Source: MED-G105 sp050331095 (GTDB lineage: Bacteria; Pseudomonadota; Alphaproteobacteria; Caulobacterales; Parvularculaceae). From it: 64,000 bases of DNA. Below are positions 45,690 to 55,383 of the stretch, piece after piece. Within the stretch, counting starts at the first letter, position 1. Each line of letters begins with the position of its first letter. The notes beneath the pieces are model-generated. The model was not told where the DNA came from and did no database searches. It saw nothing but the letters and a program-made list of their open reading frames with translations. A program made the translations under genes and the position numbers. Where the stretch lies: assembly GCA_050331095.1 (NCBI GenBank), contig JBHJHE010000010.1, positions 1 through 64,000 of the forward strand. The letters are read 5' to 3'.

Positions 45690-45733
45690 GGGCCCGGCGG
45701 GCTAACGTCGATGCGAGGTTGTTGGGACCGGAC

Positions 45734-47041
45734 ATGGCGCGACTCTTGACGATTGGACTTCTTCTGTTCGTTGCGGCGTTCGGCGGCGGATCGCGCGCGG
45801 CGCCCGTTTCGGCGGACATCTCGTTCGAAGCGCTGCCTGACGGCGACTGGCGGGTAACCTACGATTTTTCCGGGTTAACGTCGTCGGTCGATTTGGGGCC
45901 GTCGCTCGACGGCTTCCGCGCGCGCGACTGGCGGCCGACGGCAGGCTCCGCCGTGTCGATCGTCGCGTCTCGCGGGCGCGACGTCCTGCGCGGGCCCCGG
46001 CCTTTCGCAAAAGCGGCGTTCGTCGTGACGCCGAAGGCGATTGACGCCGCCCGCGCCTACGACCCGATCGCGCCGATGGGCGCTGACGCCGCGCTGATCT
46101 ACACCGGGCATTTCATTCCGTGGGCGAACGGCCGGCGGGCGCCGTCGACGCTGACGGTGCGCGCGCCGCCGGGCCGGTTCGCGGCCGCTTTCGGCGAAGC
46201 GGCGCCGGTCCTGCGCGACTGGTCGAGCCCGCTCGGACGTCCGGCTTACATCTATGTCGGCCCGCAGCCGCCGATTGCGTCCGGCGGCGTTCTTGGCGCC
46301 ATCGATCCGGCGACGCCGGACTGGCTCGCCCGTGAAGCGGAGATTTTCGCCGTCGAGGCGTTCGGCGCGCTGGAGCGCGCGTTCGCGTGGGCGTTGCCGG
46401 CGACGCCTAACTTCTTTCTCGCGTTTGAGCCCGGCGGGGCGCCGGGACGCGCCGCCTACGCAGGAGACGCCTTGCCGGCGCAGTTCCGCATGACGCTGAC
46501 CGGCGGCGCATGGGGCGCGCCAAGCGACTGGGCGCGCGATCTCTTTCGGCTTGGCGTCGCCCACGAGGCGGCGCACCTTTGGCAAACCGCGGCGCGCCCG
46601 AAAGTCGAGGGCGTCCCCGACTGGATCCACGAGGGCGGCGCCAACGTCCTCGCCGCAGACGTCATGGTCAGCCTTGGTTACTGGGACGCGGCGAAACGCG
46701 CCGGGCGGATCGTCGAGGCGCGGGCGAAATGCGCCCACGCCCTGCCAGGGCGGTCCCTTGACGAGGCTGCGGCCGCTGGAGACGTCGACGCCATCTACGC
46801 CTGCGGCGAGGCGCTGAACGCTGCGGCGAGCGCGCGCCATCCTGACGGCGGCGCCGGTTTCTGGCGTGACTTCATCGATCGGGCCCGCGCGGACCGCGGC
46901 TACGATGCGGAGACGTTTTTCGCGCTCGCGAGCGTCCGCGGCGGCAGCGATTTCGCCGACGCGGCCCGCGCCTTCACGAAAACGGAGTATAAGACAGTGC
47001 GCGACGTCTTGGCGGCTCTCGAAGCCCTCGACGGCCGATAG
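45734..47041 (+). CDS. Secreted gluzincin-like metallopeptidase of unknown family
   Basis: This is a 435-residue exported protein with a signal peptide (LLTIGLLLFVAAFGG, cleavage near residue 23). The zinc motif is H277-E-A-A-H281, followed after exactly 18 residues by E300 in WIHEGGANVL, which matches the HExxH-18-E spacing of M1-type gluzincins. No M1 GxMEN motif is present, so family membership beyond the clan is uncertain. A preceding beta-rich domain (residues 28-180) is unrecognised. The start was set at ATG 45734. The gene interrupts the ruvX/gatC divergent pair common in alphaproteobacteria. Confidence 0.75.
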   Translation: MARLLTIGLLLFVAAFGGGSRAAPVSADISFEALPDGDWRVTYDFSGLTSSVDLGPSLDGFRARDWRPTAGSAVSIVASRGRDVLRGPRPFAKAAFVVTPKAIDAARAYDPIAPMGADAALIYTGHFIPWANGRRAPSTLTVRAPPGRFAAAFGEAAPVLRDWSSPLGRPAYIYVGPQPPIASGGVLGAIDPATPDWLAREAEIFAVEAFGALERAFAWALPATPNFFLAFEPGGAPGRAAYAGDALPAQFRMTLTGGAWGAPSDWARDLFRLGVAHEAAHLWQTAARPKVEGVPDWIHEGGANVLAADVMVSLGYWDAAKRAGRIVEARAKCAHALPGRSLDEAAAAGDVDAIYACGEALNAAASARHPDGGAGFWRDFIDRARADRGYDAETFFALASVRGGSDFADAARAFTKTEYKTVRDVLAALEALDGR

Positions 47042-47115
47042 GCGGCGCTTGCCGAGGGCCGCGCGCATTGCTACCCGCGGCGGATCGCTGAAATTCGGAG
47101 CCCGTACGCGAGCCC

Positions 47116-47415
47116 ATGTCCGTCGACGAAAACACCGTTCGCAAAGTCGCCCGCCTCGCGCGGATCGCCGTTCCCGAGGCGCGCCTCGCGCCGCTCGCCG
47201 CGGAACTTAACGGCATTCTCAACTGGATCGAGCAGTTGAACGAGGTCGACGTCGACGGCGTCGAGGCGATGTCCTCGACGGTCGAAGCGGCCTTGCCGAT
47301 GCGCGAAGACGCGCTGCAGGACGGCCCAGTCGGCGGGGGCCAGCCGGACAAGGTCATCGCCAACGCCCCGAAGGCGGAGGACAATTTCTTCGTCGTCCCG
47401 AAGGTGGTGGAATAG
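47116..47415 (+). CDS. gatC: Glutamyl/aspartyl-tRNA amidotransferase subunit C
   Basis: This is the small 99-residue subunit that stabilises GatA-GatB in making Gln-tRNA(Gln) or Asn-tRNA(Asn). VRKVARLARIAVPEARL, LNGILNWIEQLNEVDVDGVE and the C-terminal DNFFVVPKVVE are family features. It is followed three bases later by gatA. Confidence 0.96.
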   Translation: MSVDENTVRKVARLARIAVPEARLAPLAAELNGILNWIEQLNEVDVDGVEAMSSTVEAALPMREDALQDGPVGGGQPDKVIANAPKAEDNFFVVPKVVE

Positions 47416-47418
47416 GCG

Positions 47419-48900
47419 ATGGCCGACCTGACGGAACTGACGCTCGCCGAGCTGCGCGACGCAATGGCCGCCGGCGACGCGTCGGCTCGAGAGGCGTGCG
47501 ACGCTTACCTTGACCGCATCGAGAAAGCCGACGCGCTGAACGCCTTCGTCGCCGTCACCGCCGACAAAGCGTGCGCCATGGCCGACGCCTCCGACGCGCG
47601 CCGGGCGCGCGGCGAGGCTGGGCCGCTCGAAGGCGCGCCGCTCGGGATCAAAGACCTTTTTTGCACCGAGGGCGTTCCCGCAACCGCGTGCTCGCGCATT
47701 CTCGACGGGTTTTCGCCGCCGTACGAATCGACGGTGACGGCGAACCTTTGGCGCGACGGCGCGGTGATGCTCGGCAAACTGAACATGGACGAGTTCGCCA
47801 TGGGCTCCTCCAACGAGACGAGCGCGCGGGGATCCGTCGTCTCGCCGTGGCGGCGCGCCGGCGACGACGCCCCATTGACGCCCGGCGGTTCGTCGGGCGG
47901 TTCGGCGGCGGCGACCGCGGCCCGCCTGTGCGTCGCCGCGACGGGCACGGACACGGGCGGCTCCATCCGCCAGCCAGCGGCGGTGACGGGCCTCGTCGGC
48001 GTCAAACCCACCTACGGCCGATGCTCGCGCTGGGGGATCGTCGCCTTCGCTTCCTCCCTGGACCAGGCGGGTCCGTTGACCCGCGACGTGCGCGACGCGG
48101 CGATCCTCTTAAAGTCGATGGCGAGCCACGACCCGAAGGACTCGACGTCGATCGACCGGTCGACGCCGGACTACGAGGCGGCCGTCGGCGGATCCGTCAA
48201 GGGGCTGAAGATCGGCGTGCCGAAGGAGTACCGCCTCGACGGCATGCCCGGCGAAATCGAGACTTTGTGGTCGCAGGGGATCGACTGGCTGCGCGACGCG
48301 GGCTGCGAAATCGTCGACATCTCCCTGCCGCTGACGAAATTCGCGCTGCCCGTCTACTATATCGTCGCTCCGGCTGAGGCCTCCTCCAATCTCGCGCGCT
48401 ACGATGGCGTGCGCTACGGCCGCCGCGCGCCGGCGTTCTCCGACGTCGCGTCGATGTATGAGAACACCCGCGCCGAAGGCTTCGGCGAGGAAGTCGTCCG
48501 CCGGATTCTGATCGGCACCTATGTGCTCTCGGCGGGTTACTACGACGCGTACTATCTGCGCGCGCAAAAAGTGCGTAAGCTGATCTTTGAGGAGTTCGTC
48601 GAGGCGTTCAGGTCCGTGGACCTGATCGTGACGCCGTCGACCCCGTCCGCCGCCTTTGCGTTGGGGGAAAAGACGGCCGACCCCGTGCAGATGTATCTGA
48701 ACGACGTCTTCACCGTGACCGGCAATCTCGCGGGGCTGCCCGGCGGGTCCGTGCCGGCGGGCCTCGACGCGAGCGGGCTGCCGCTCGGACTTCAGGTTTT
48801 GGCGCGCCCCTTCGACGAGGAAACGATGTTCAAGGGCCTCGCCGCCATCGAGCGCGCGGCCGACTTCGACGCGAGGCCGAACGATTGGTGGCTCGGCTGA
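47419..48900 (+). CDS. gatA: Glutamyl/aspartyl-tRNA amidotransferase subunit A
   Basis: This is the glutaminase subunit of the amidotransferase, 493 residues, in the amidase-signature family. The catalytic Ser-cisSer-Lys set is visible: K78 in GIKDLF, a Ser in PGGSSGGSAAATAA (about S158) and the nucleophile S182 in TGTDTGGSIRQPA. It is in an operon with gatC, but gatB is displaced by two genes (ggt and a hydrolase). Confidence 0.96.
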   Translation: MADLTELTLAELRDAMAAGDASAREACDAYLDRIEKADALNAFVAVTADKACAMADASDARRARGEAGPLEGAPLGIKDLFCTEGVPATACSRILDGFSPPYESTVTANLWRDGAVMLGKLNMDEFAMGSSNETSARGSVVSPWRRAGDDAPLTPGGSSGGSAAATAARLCVAATGTDTGGSIRQPAAVTGLVGVKPTYGRCSRWGIVAFASSLDQAGPLTRDVRDAAILLKSMASHDPKDSTSIDRSTPDYEAAVGGSVKGLKIGVPKEYRLDGMPGEIETLWSQGIDWLRDAGCEIVDISLPLTKFALPVYYIVAPAEASSNLARYDGVRYGRRAPAFSDVASMYENTRAEGFGEEVVRRILIGTYVLSAGYYDAYYLRAQKVRKLIFEEFVEAFRSVDLIVTPSTPSAAFALGEKTADPVQMYLNDVFTVTGNLAGLPGGSVPAGLDASGLPLGLQVLARPFDEETMFKGLAAIERAADFDARPNDWWLG

Positions 48901-48924
48901 GCATCGATACGTAAAAGGGGCGTT

Positions 48925-50688
48925 ATGACGACGACCATCGACTTTATTCGCCGCGCGGGTCTCGCCGCGCTCGTGTTCGCCGCGGTCGCCTGCGGCGGAC
49001 CGGACGCCGACCCGGCGGCTGCGCCGCCGCCGACGCAGGCCGTGGCCCCGGCGCCGGACGCGCTCGCAGGTGAGGCGGTTCGCGTTGTCGACGCCGGCGT
49101 CGCCATGCCCGACATCCATTCCGCCGAGGCGGCGCGCGACGTTCTGAACGCCGGCGGCAACGCCGTCGACGCCGCCGTCGCGGCGTCGTTCGTCCTTGCC
49201 GTGACGTTGCCGGAGGCCGGCAATATCGGCGGCGGCGGTTTCATGACGTTGTTCATGGACGGCGAGACCGACTTCGTCGACTATCGCGAAACGGCGCCGG
49301 CGGCCGCGACGCGCGACATGTACCTCGACGAGAACGGAGAGTTCACCGGCGACGCGAGCCGCGGCGGCGTCCTCGCCGCCGGCGTGCCGGGCACGGTGAG
49401 CGGGCTCGCCGCCGCCCACGCGAAGTACGGACGATTGCCGTGGGCGGGCCTCGTCGCGCCGGCGATCGCGCTCGCCCGCGACGGCTTCGAAACCCATGAA
49501 AAGCTCGCCGCCAACAACGCCCGCAAGGCGGAGCGCCTCGATGGCCGGACGAATTTCTCCGACTATTTCGCCGCCGCGGCCGGCGAAACGCTGCGCCAGC
49601 CCGAACTCGCCGCGACGCTGGAGCGCATCGCCGCAGACGGGCCGGACGGCTTCTACGCCGGGAAAACCGCGGAGCTCATCGCCGACTACATGGCCGCCAA
49701 TGACGGCCTCATCACGGTCGAGGATCTTGCGGCGTACGAAGCGAAATTCCGCTCGCCGATCGAGTTCGACTGGAACGGTCGGCGCGTCGTCGCGCCGCCG
49801 CCGCCCAGCTCCGGCGGCGTCGCCCTGAAGCAGCTTCTCCTGATGCGCGACGCGCTCGGCGAAGAGTTCGAGGGCGTTGAGCACAACAGCCCGCAATACG
49901 TCCATCTCATCGCCGAAATCGAAAAGCGCGTCTTCGCCGACCGCGCCGAATATCTCGGCGATCCCGATTTCTACGACGTGCCGACGGGCGACCTTCTTGA
50001 TCCGGCGTACATCGCCCGACGCGCGGCCGAGGTGAACCCGGACGCGATTTCGCCGACGCCCGACGTCAAGCCCGGCCTGCCGGAAAGTCCGCAGACGACG
50101 CACTTCTCCATCGTCGACTTCGACGGAGGCGCGGCGTCGGTCACGACGACGCTGAACACGAGCTTCGGCGCGGCGGTGGTCGTGGAAGGCGCGGGCTTTC
50201 TCCTGAACACCGAGATGGACGCCTTCTCCGCCAAGCCCGGCGAGCCGAATTTCTATGGCGTCGTGGGGGCGGAGGCGAACGCCATCGCGCCCGGCAAACG
50301 CATGCTGTCGTCGATGACGCCGACAATCGTCCTTGAAGCCGGCCGCGTCGCTATGGTCGTCGGCACGCCGGGAGGACCGACGATCTTCACCTCCGTCTAC
50401 CAGGCGATCCTCAACCACGCCGCCTACGGCATGTCGGCGGCCGACGCCGTCGCCGCGGGCCGCTTCCACCACCAATTGCTCCCCAAGGACACCGTGTTCA
50501 TGGAGACGCGGGTCGGCGGGTTCGCCGAAACGAAAGCCGCGCTCGAAGAGCGCGGTTACCGCATCGTCGAACGCGGCGGCTATGGCGACGTTCACGCCGT
50601 CACGGTCGACGCGGACGGCGAGACGCAAGCGGCCCACGATCCGCGCAACCGCGGCGCCTCCCTTGTCCTCGACCGCGCAGGCGATTGA
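48925..50688 (+). CDS. ggt: Gamma-glutamyltransferase (probable lipoprotein)
   Basis: This is a 587-residue Ntn-hydrolase that cleaves glutathione and other gamma-glutamyl bonds in the periplasm. The N-terminus (LAALVFAAVACGG, Cys23) looks like a lipoprotein signal, unlike the soluble E. coli enzyme. The maturation nucleophile is the Thr of TTHFSIVDFDGGAASVTTTL (T391/T392). MLSSMTPTIVLEAGR and GTPGGPTIFTSVYQ are further GGT motifs. It lies 24 bases after gatA on the same strand, between gatA and gatB. Confidence 0.93.
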   Translation: MTTTIDFIRRAGLAALVFAAVACGGPDADPAAAPPPTQAVAPAPDALAGEAVRVVDAGVAMPDIHSAEAARDVLNAGGNAVDAAVAASFVLAVTLPEAGNIGGGGFMTLFMDGETDFVDYRETAPAAATRDMYLDENGEFTGDASRGGVLAAGVPGTVSGLAAAHAKYGRLPWAGLVAPAIALARDGFETHEKLAANNARKAERLDGRTNFSDYFAAAAGETLRQPELAATLERIAADGPDGFYAGKTAELIADYMAANDGLITVEDLAAYEAKFRSPIEFDWNGRRVVAPPPPSSGGVALKQLLLMRDALGEEFEGVEHNSPQYVHLIAEIEKRVFADRAEYLGDPDFYDVPTGDLLDPAYIARRAAEVNPDAISPTPDVKPGLPESPQTTHFSIVDFDGGAASVTTTLNTSFGAAVVVEGAGFLLNTEMDAFSAKPGEPNFYGVVGAEANAIAPGKRMLSSMTPTIVLEAGRVAMVVGTPGGPTIFTSVYQAILNHAAYGMSAADAVAAGRFHHQLLPKDTVFMETRVGGFAETKAALEERGYRIVERGGYGDVHAVTVDADGETQAAHDPRNRGASLVLDRAGD

Positions 50689-51475
50689 CGCGCCGCGCTG
50701 GACGCGCCGCGAGGTCGAGGCCCCCGGCGGCGCGACGCTGAGCGTCGATCATGGCGCGGGCGAGGGGGCCTGGCGCGTCGTCGTCATTCCCGGCGCGCCG
50801 AGCCGGCGGCACATGACGGCGCGGCTGCGCGGGACGGCCCCGCGCGAATACGAGGTCGTCGCGCCGCTGCGGGCGGGCTATGGCGGGCCCGGCTACGGCG
50901 CCGACGCGCGGCCCGCCGTGCTCGACTTCGACGACCAGGTCGCGGCCTTGCGGCCGCTCATCTCCGCCGGCGAACGAAAGTCGATCCTCATCGGAATTTC
51001 TTATGGCGGATTGATTTCGCTTGGCTGCGCGTTAGCTGCGCCGGAACGCGTCGCCGGCGTCGTTCTCGTCGCGCCCTTCGTCACCGAACCGCGCGGCTGG
51101 GTGCGGGCGGTCTTGCCGCTGGCCGACGTCGCGCCGATCCGGGCGGTCCTGCCGCGCTATCTGAAGAACGCCCGCGCTGAGGTCGACGCCCGCCGCCCGC
51201 AGGTCGCGCCGCTGCTCGATCGTCTCGGCGCGCTCGCTCGCCCGGTCATTCTGCTCCACGGCGATATCGACGCCTTGGTGCCGCTGTCGGATTCCCGCCT
51301 GCTGGCCGAGCGACTGCCGGCGGCCTGCGCGCCGGAGCTGCGCGTCGCGCGCCTGGGCGGCCATTATCTGGAGCTGGAGCGCCCGCGCTGGATCTGGTCC
51401 GCCGTTCGATGCGTCATTGCGCGCGCCGAGGCCCGCGCTAAAACGGCCAATCCGCTACCAGAGGCTTGCCCATGA
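50663..51475 (+). CDS. Alpha/beta hydrolase
   Basis: This is an alpha/beta-hydrolase of up to 270 residues. The strand WRVVVIPGAP leads to the oxyanion region, the nucleophile elbow is IGISYGGLISLG (Ser), the acid Asp is in LLHGDIDALVPLSD and the His in LGGHYLELERP. The start is uncertain: TTG 50663 overlaps the end of ggt by 26 bases, whereas ATG 50813 would remove the first strands. The stop overlaps the gatB ATG (ATGA), so translation is coupled to gatB. Substrate unknown. Confidence 0.75.
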   Translation: MSSTAQAIDAPRWTRREVEAPGGATLSVDHGAGEGAWRVVVIPGAPSRRHMTARLRGTAPREYEVVAPLRAGYGGPGYGADARPAVLDFDDQVAALRPLISAGERKSILIGISYGGLISLGCALAAPERVAGVVLVAPFVTEPRGWVRAVLPLADVAPIRAVLPRYLKNARAEVDARRPQVAPLLDRLGALARPVILLHGDIDALVPLSDSRLLAERLPAACAPELRVARLGGHYLELERPRWIWSAVRCVIARAEARAKTANPLPEACP

Positions 51476-52962
51476 CCGTCGACGCTACAGAACGACAGGA
51501 TGATCGTCCGGCGAAGCTGCTCCAAGGCCGGACCGGCGACTGGGAGGTCGTCATCGGCCTTGAGGTCCACGCTCAGGTCAGCTCGGTGTCGAAACTCTTT
51601 TCCGGCGCCTCGGCCGCTTACGGCGCGGGGCCGAACGAACACGTGAGCCTAGTCGACGCGGCGATGCCGGGCATGTTGCCGGTGATCAACGCCTACTGCG
51701 TGGAACAGGCCGTGCGCACCGGCCTCGGGCTAAACGCGCACGTCAATCTTTGGTCGCGCTTCGACCGGAAGAACTATTTCTATCCGGATCTGCCGCAGGG
51801 CTATCAGATTTCTCAGTATAAGGATCCGATCGTTGGCGAGGGCGAAATCGAGGTTGAGCTTGACGATGGCGGGGTGATCCGTATTGGGATCGAACGCCTT
51901 CATCTGGAGCAGGACGCCGGCAAGTCGATCCACGACCTGTCGCCGACGGAATCCCACGTCGATCTGAACCGCTCCGGCGTCGCCCTGATGGAGATCGTCT
52001 CAAAACCCGACATGCGTTCGGCGGAGGAGGCTTCGGCCTACTTCGGCAAGTTGCGGACGATCCTGCGCTATATCGGCTCGTGCGACGGCAATATGGAGGA
52101 GGGCTCGATGCGCGCCGACGTCAACGTGTCGGTGCGGCGACCCGGCGAGCCCTTCGGCACACGGACGGAAACCAAGAACGTCAACTCGATCCGCTACGTG
52201 CGCCAGGTCGTGGACTATGAGGCGCGTCGGCAGATCGAGGTTCTCGAGAGCGGCGGATCGATCGACCAGGAGACCCGGCTCTTCAACGTCGCGACTGGCG
52301 AGACGCGCACGATGCGCTCGAAAGAGGACGCCCACGACTATCGATATTTTCCCGATCCGGATCTTCTGCCGCTCGAACTCGACCCGGCCTGGGTCGAAGA
52401 CATTCGCGCGAGCCTCCCGGAACTGCCGGACGCGAAGCGCAAGCGGTTTCAGGCGGACTACGGACTGTCGCTCTACGACGCGACGGTTCTCTCCCAGGAC
52501 CGCGCCAAAGCCGAGTTCTTCGAGGAAACGGCCGCAGGGCGGGATGGCAAGCTCGCGGCGAACTGGGTGACGACCGAGCTCTTCGGCGCGCTCAACAAGG
52601 CCGGACTTGAAATCGACGCGTCGCCCATCGACGCCGGCGCGTTGGGCAAGCTCGTCGACCTCGTGGCCGACGGCGTCATCTCGGGCCGAACGGCCAAGGA
52701 CGTTTTCGCGGAGATGTTCGAGGGCGGCGGCGACCCCCAAGCGATCGTGGAGGCGAAGGGACTGACCCAGGTGAGCGACGTCGGCGCGCTCGAAGCCGCC
52801 GTGGACGAGGTGATCGCCGCCAATCCCGCGCAGGTTGCAAAGGTCAAGGAGAAGCCGAAAGCCTTCGGCTGGTTCGTCGGCCAGGTGATGAAATCGACGG
52901 GCGGCAAGGCGAACCCGGCGATCGTCAACGACCTCCTGAAGAAGAAACTCGGGCTCGATTGA
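51472..52962 (+). CDS. gatB: Glutamyl/aspartyl-tRNA amidotransferase subunit B
   Basis: This is the kinase/amidotransferase subunit, 496 residues. WEVVIGLEVHAQVSSVSKLF opens the GatB cradle domain. KNYFYPDLPQGYQISQYKDP, DAGKSIHD with the following HVDLNRSGVALMEIVS, and the GSMRADVNVSVR block are conserved. The YqeY-like tail (PKAFGWFVGQVMKSTGGKAN) is at the C-terminus. The ATG at 51472 overlaps the hydrolase stop. Confidence 0.96.
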   Translation: MTVDATERQDDRPAKLLQGRTGDWEVVIGLEVHAQVSSVSKLFSGASAAYGAGPNEHVSLVDAAMPGMLPVINAYCVEQAVRTGLGLNAHVNLWSRFDRKNYFYPDLPQGYQISQYKDPIVGEGEIEVELDDGGVIRIGIERLHLEQDAGKSIHDLSPTESHVDLNRSGVALMEIVSKPDMRSAEEASAYFGKLRTILRYIGSCDGNMEEGSMRADVNVSVRRPGEPFGTRTETKNVNSIRYVRQVVDYEARRQIEVLESGGSIDQETRLFNVATGETRTMRSKEDAHDYRYFPDPDLLPLELDPAWVEDIRASLPELPDAKRKRFQADYGLSLYDATVLSQDRAKAEFFEETAAGRDGKLAANWVTTELFGALNKAGLEIDASPIDAGALGKLVDLVADGVISGRTAKDVFAEMFEGGGDPQAIVEAKGLTQVSDVGALEAAVDEVIAANPAQVAKVKEKPKAFGWFVGQVMKSTGGKANPAIVNDLLKKKLGLD

Positions 52963-53094
52963 CGCCGCTACGCCTCAAATTGAACGCATCGCGCGATGTC
53001 GACGACTGACAACTACGCGCTAACGCCCTAGCGGCCATCGCATTGCGCGCTAGTATCCCCGTGAACGAGGGGCCACGCAATCTGGAGAATGTCC

Positions 53095-53529
53095 ATGTCC
53101 ATCCGCTTTAATGCCGTGATCGCCGCGGGGACGGCGCTCGCTTTGACGGCGTGCGCGACGACGACCGACAATGAACCGGTCGACGCCGCGGCCAAGAAGC
53201 TCCTCGATTCTTTGGAGCCGACGGGCGAAACCCGCCAGTGTCTGAACATCACCCGCGTTCGCCAGATTCGTCCCGTGACGGAACGGCTGTTTCTCGTTCG
53301 GGCCGGCGTAAGCGACTACTACCGGACGGAGATTCGCGGCCGGTGCAACGGAGCGACGCGCCAAGGCAACCGCCTGCAGTATCGCACGGCGATTACGCAG
53401 ATCTGCGGCGGGCAAATCGTTCAAATCATCGACAACAACTCCGGCTTCACCCAGGGCTCTTGCGCGTTCGGTTCCTTTGAACGAATGGCGCCGAAAGAAG
53501 ACGCCGGCGATGAGGGCGCCGATAGCTAG
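53095..53529 (+). CDS. DUF6491-type lipoprotein
   Basis: This is a 144-residue predicted lipoprotein (TALALTAC lipobox). The mature part has the pattern of DUF6491 proteins common in Caulobacterales-like alphaproteobacteria: RQCLNITRVRQIRPVTERLF, YYRTEIRGRCNG, QYRTAITQICGGQIVQIID and SCAFGSFERM, with four cysteines that may pair. The function is unknown. ATG 53095 has GGAG eight bases upstream; ATG 53089 is too close to it. Confidence 0.78.
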   Translation: MSIRFNAVIAAGTALALTACATTTDNEPVDAAAKKLLDSLEPTGETRQCLNITRVRQIRPVTERLFLVRAGVSDYYRTEIRGRCNGATRQGNRLQYRTAITQICGGQIVQIIDNNSGFTQGSCAFGSFERMAPKEDAGDEGADS

Positions 53530-53559
53530 AGACGGCTAACGGACGCCGAAGCAAGGCCG

Positions 53560-55190
53560 GTGCGCGCGGCGGCCGCGAAGATAGACGCCCCGGCCGCGCC
53601 TAACTGGGCGACGGCGACGAGTATCGCTGTCGCGTACGGATTTTTGGGCGCAGCGCACAGCGCCGTCAGTCTCGCCGACGGCGGGGCGCTCGCCCATGAC
53701 GACGTCAAGTTGAACGTCTTGGCGCAGTCCTGGCGCGCGGGCTATCTCGATGACAATCCGCCGCTTTTCGAGTGGTTCTTGCGGGCCGCGCAACTCGCCG
53801 TCGGACCTGTGGAGGCGAGTTTCCTTGTTCTGAAGTACGGGCTCCTGGCCCTCGCCGGCGTCTTTACGTTTTCCGCCGCGCGCGAAGCCGTTCGCGATCC
53901 GCGCTGGGCTGCGATCGCGGCGCTCGCAATGTCGCTCAACCCGCAGATAGGCTGGGCGTACCACGAGGCGTTCACCCATAGCGCGGCTCTCGTCGCCGCA
54001 ATGGCTCTCTTCTGGTGGCGGTTGCTCGTGGCGATCCGGACCGGAAGCGCGGCGGACGCCGCTCTGCTTGGCCTCGCCCTCGGCGCCGGCGCGCTCGCGA
54101 AATACTCTTTTCTCGGCGCCGCGGGCGCCGCGTCGATCGCCGTCGTCGTCGGCGCGATTAAAGGTCGTATGCCGATGATACGCGTCGGGCGCATGGGCGT
54201 TCTGGCGGTCGCGACCGCGTTGGCGCTCGTCTGGCCGCACGCCGCTTGGCGCGCCGCGAACGTGGCCCAGTCGGGCGCGGCTTGGAGCCGTCGAACGGCG
54301 CGCGCGCGCCCGTCGCCGCCGTCGTAGCGGTCCTTTGGTCTATCGTTTCGTACTCGATCGTCCTCGCCATTGTCGCGTTGCTGGGGGCGTGGAGGGCGCC
54401 GCTTGAGCGTTCGCGCGGTGCGAGCGCTGCGTCCGCACAAGCTTCTGCGCAAGCGTCGCCCCGGAGACGCGCTAAGGCGCTGGCGCGCGATGCGACGCTC
54501 ATTGGCGCGGCGCTTATGACGCTCTCCGCAATGTCGATGGATTTCGATCAGTGGCAGGAGCGCTATGCCGTTCCGTTCTTGTTTCCCGCGATAATCTGGC
54601 TCGCCGCGTCGGCCGACGCCGTCTTCGGCGACGACGCCGCTGCGAGGGCGCGGCGTCGCATCGCTGCGCTGGGCGCGGTATTGCTGGCGGGCGTCGCGAT
54701 CGCGCGCGCTGGAGCGGCGACGTTTCCCGGGCCTCCGTTTTGCGACGCGTGCCGGCAGTGGCGGCCGTACGACGCGCTTGCGTCGGGCATCCGCGAGGTC
54801 GCGCCAGGCGTCGACGCGCCGGGCGGCGCGACGCTCGTCGGATTTCGGGACCAGACGGCGGGTAATCTGAGGCGGCTTTTCCCGAGGGCGCGCATCGTAT
54901 CCGCTCATTTGCCGAACTACGCGCCGCCTATCGACGGCGAGGGTGCGACGCTTTGTCTTTTTGTCTGGTCGCCGGATCTGGGGCCGCCGCCCCAAAGGCT
55001 TAAGGCCGAGTTCGAGCGATCGCGCGCCATTGAAATCAATGCGCCATGGCCGCGACCCGAACGCTTCGCCCATCGGCGCGCAACCTGGTTCGTGACCGAT
55101 CTCGCCGGGGCCTCGCGCTCCGCGCGCTCTCTCTGCCGGCTTCCCGCGTCGGCGTCGCTCCTGACATTGCCGGAGACGAGGGCCCCGTAA
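53560..55190 (+). pseudogene. GT39/ArnT-like membrane glycosyltransferase split by a frameshift
   Basis: The two halves are in different frames. The first (53560-54327, GTG start) has a signal-anchor helix, an acidic loop (LAHDDVKLNVLAQSWRAGYL, then DNPPLFEWFLRAAQ) and several helices, as in dolichyl-phosphate-mannose/ArnT-type transferases. The second (open from 54246 to 55190) continues with helices (WSIVSYSIVLAIVALLGAW), a QWQERYAVPFLFPAIIW segment and a periplasmic C-terminal domain. The switch falls at or near the alternating GCGCGCGCGC run at 54298-54307. One base gained or lost there would restore a single protein of about 540 residues. It could be sequencing error, phase variation at the repeat, or real decay. 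Confidence 0.8.
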
Positions 55191-55281
55191 GCGCCGCAGC
55201 CAACGGCGTCGGCGATCTATGGCCTCACCCGCTCCGCGCGGCTCGCGGTCGCGCGCCCGTCGTTTACCCAGTTTTAGCGTT

Positions 55282-55309
55282 CGCCCGCCTTAGTCGACGT
55301 CGGCGGGCG
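55282..55309. terminator. GC-rich hairpin after the glycosyltransferase
   Basis: CGCCCGCC (55282-55289) pairs perfectly with GGCGGGCG (55302-55309) over a 12-base loop, about 90 bases after the glycosyltransferase stop. There is no U-run, so termination is only a possibility. The rest of the 193-base gap shows nothing else. Confidence 0.28.
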
Positions 55310-55383
55310 GGGCGCCAATCGACGCGACGACCCCGACGACGACCGACGACCGCAAGGTCAAAACGACTAGAGGGGCGACGACG

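Noticed and set aside
48109..50637. An 842-codon open frame on the minus strand across gatA and ggt
   Set aside because: It is a shadow of high-GC coding sequence. The plus-strand frames carry complete amidase and gamma-glutamyltransferase motifs, and the minus product is Arg/Gly-rich without domains.
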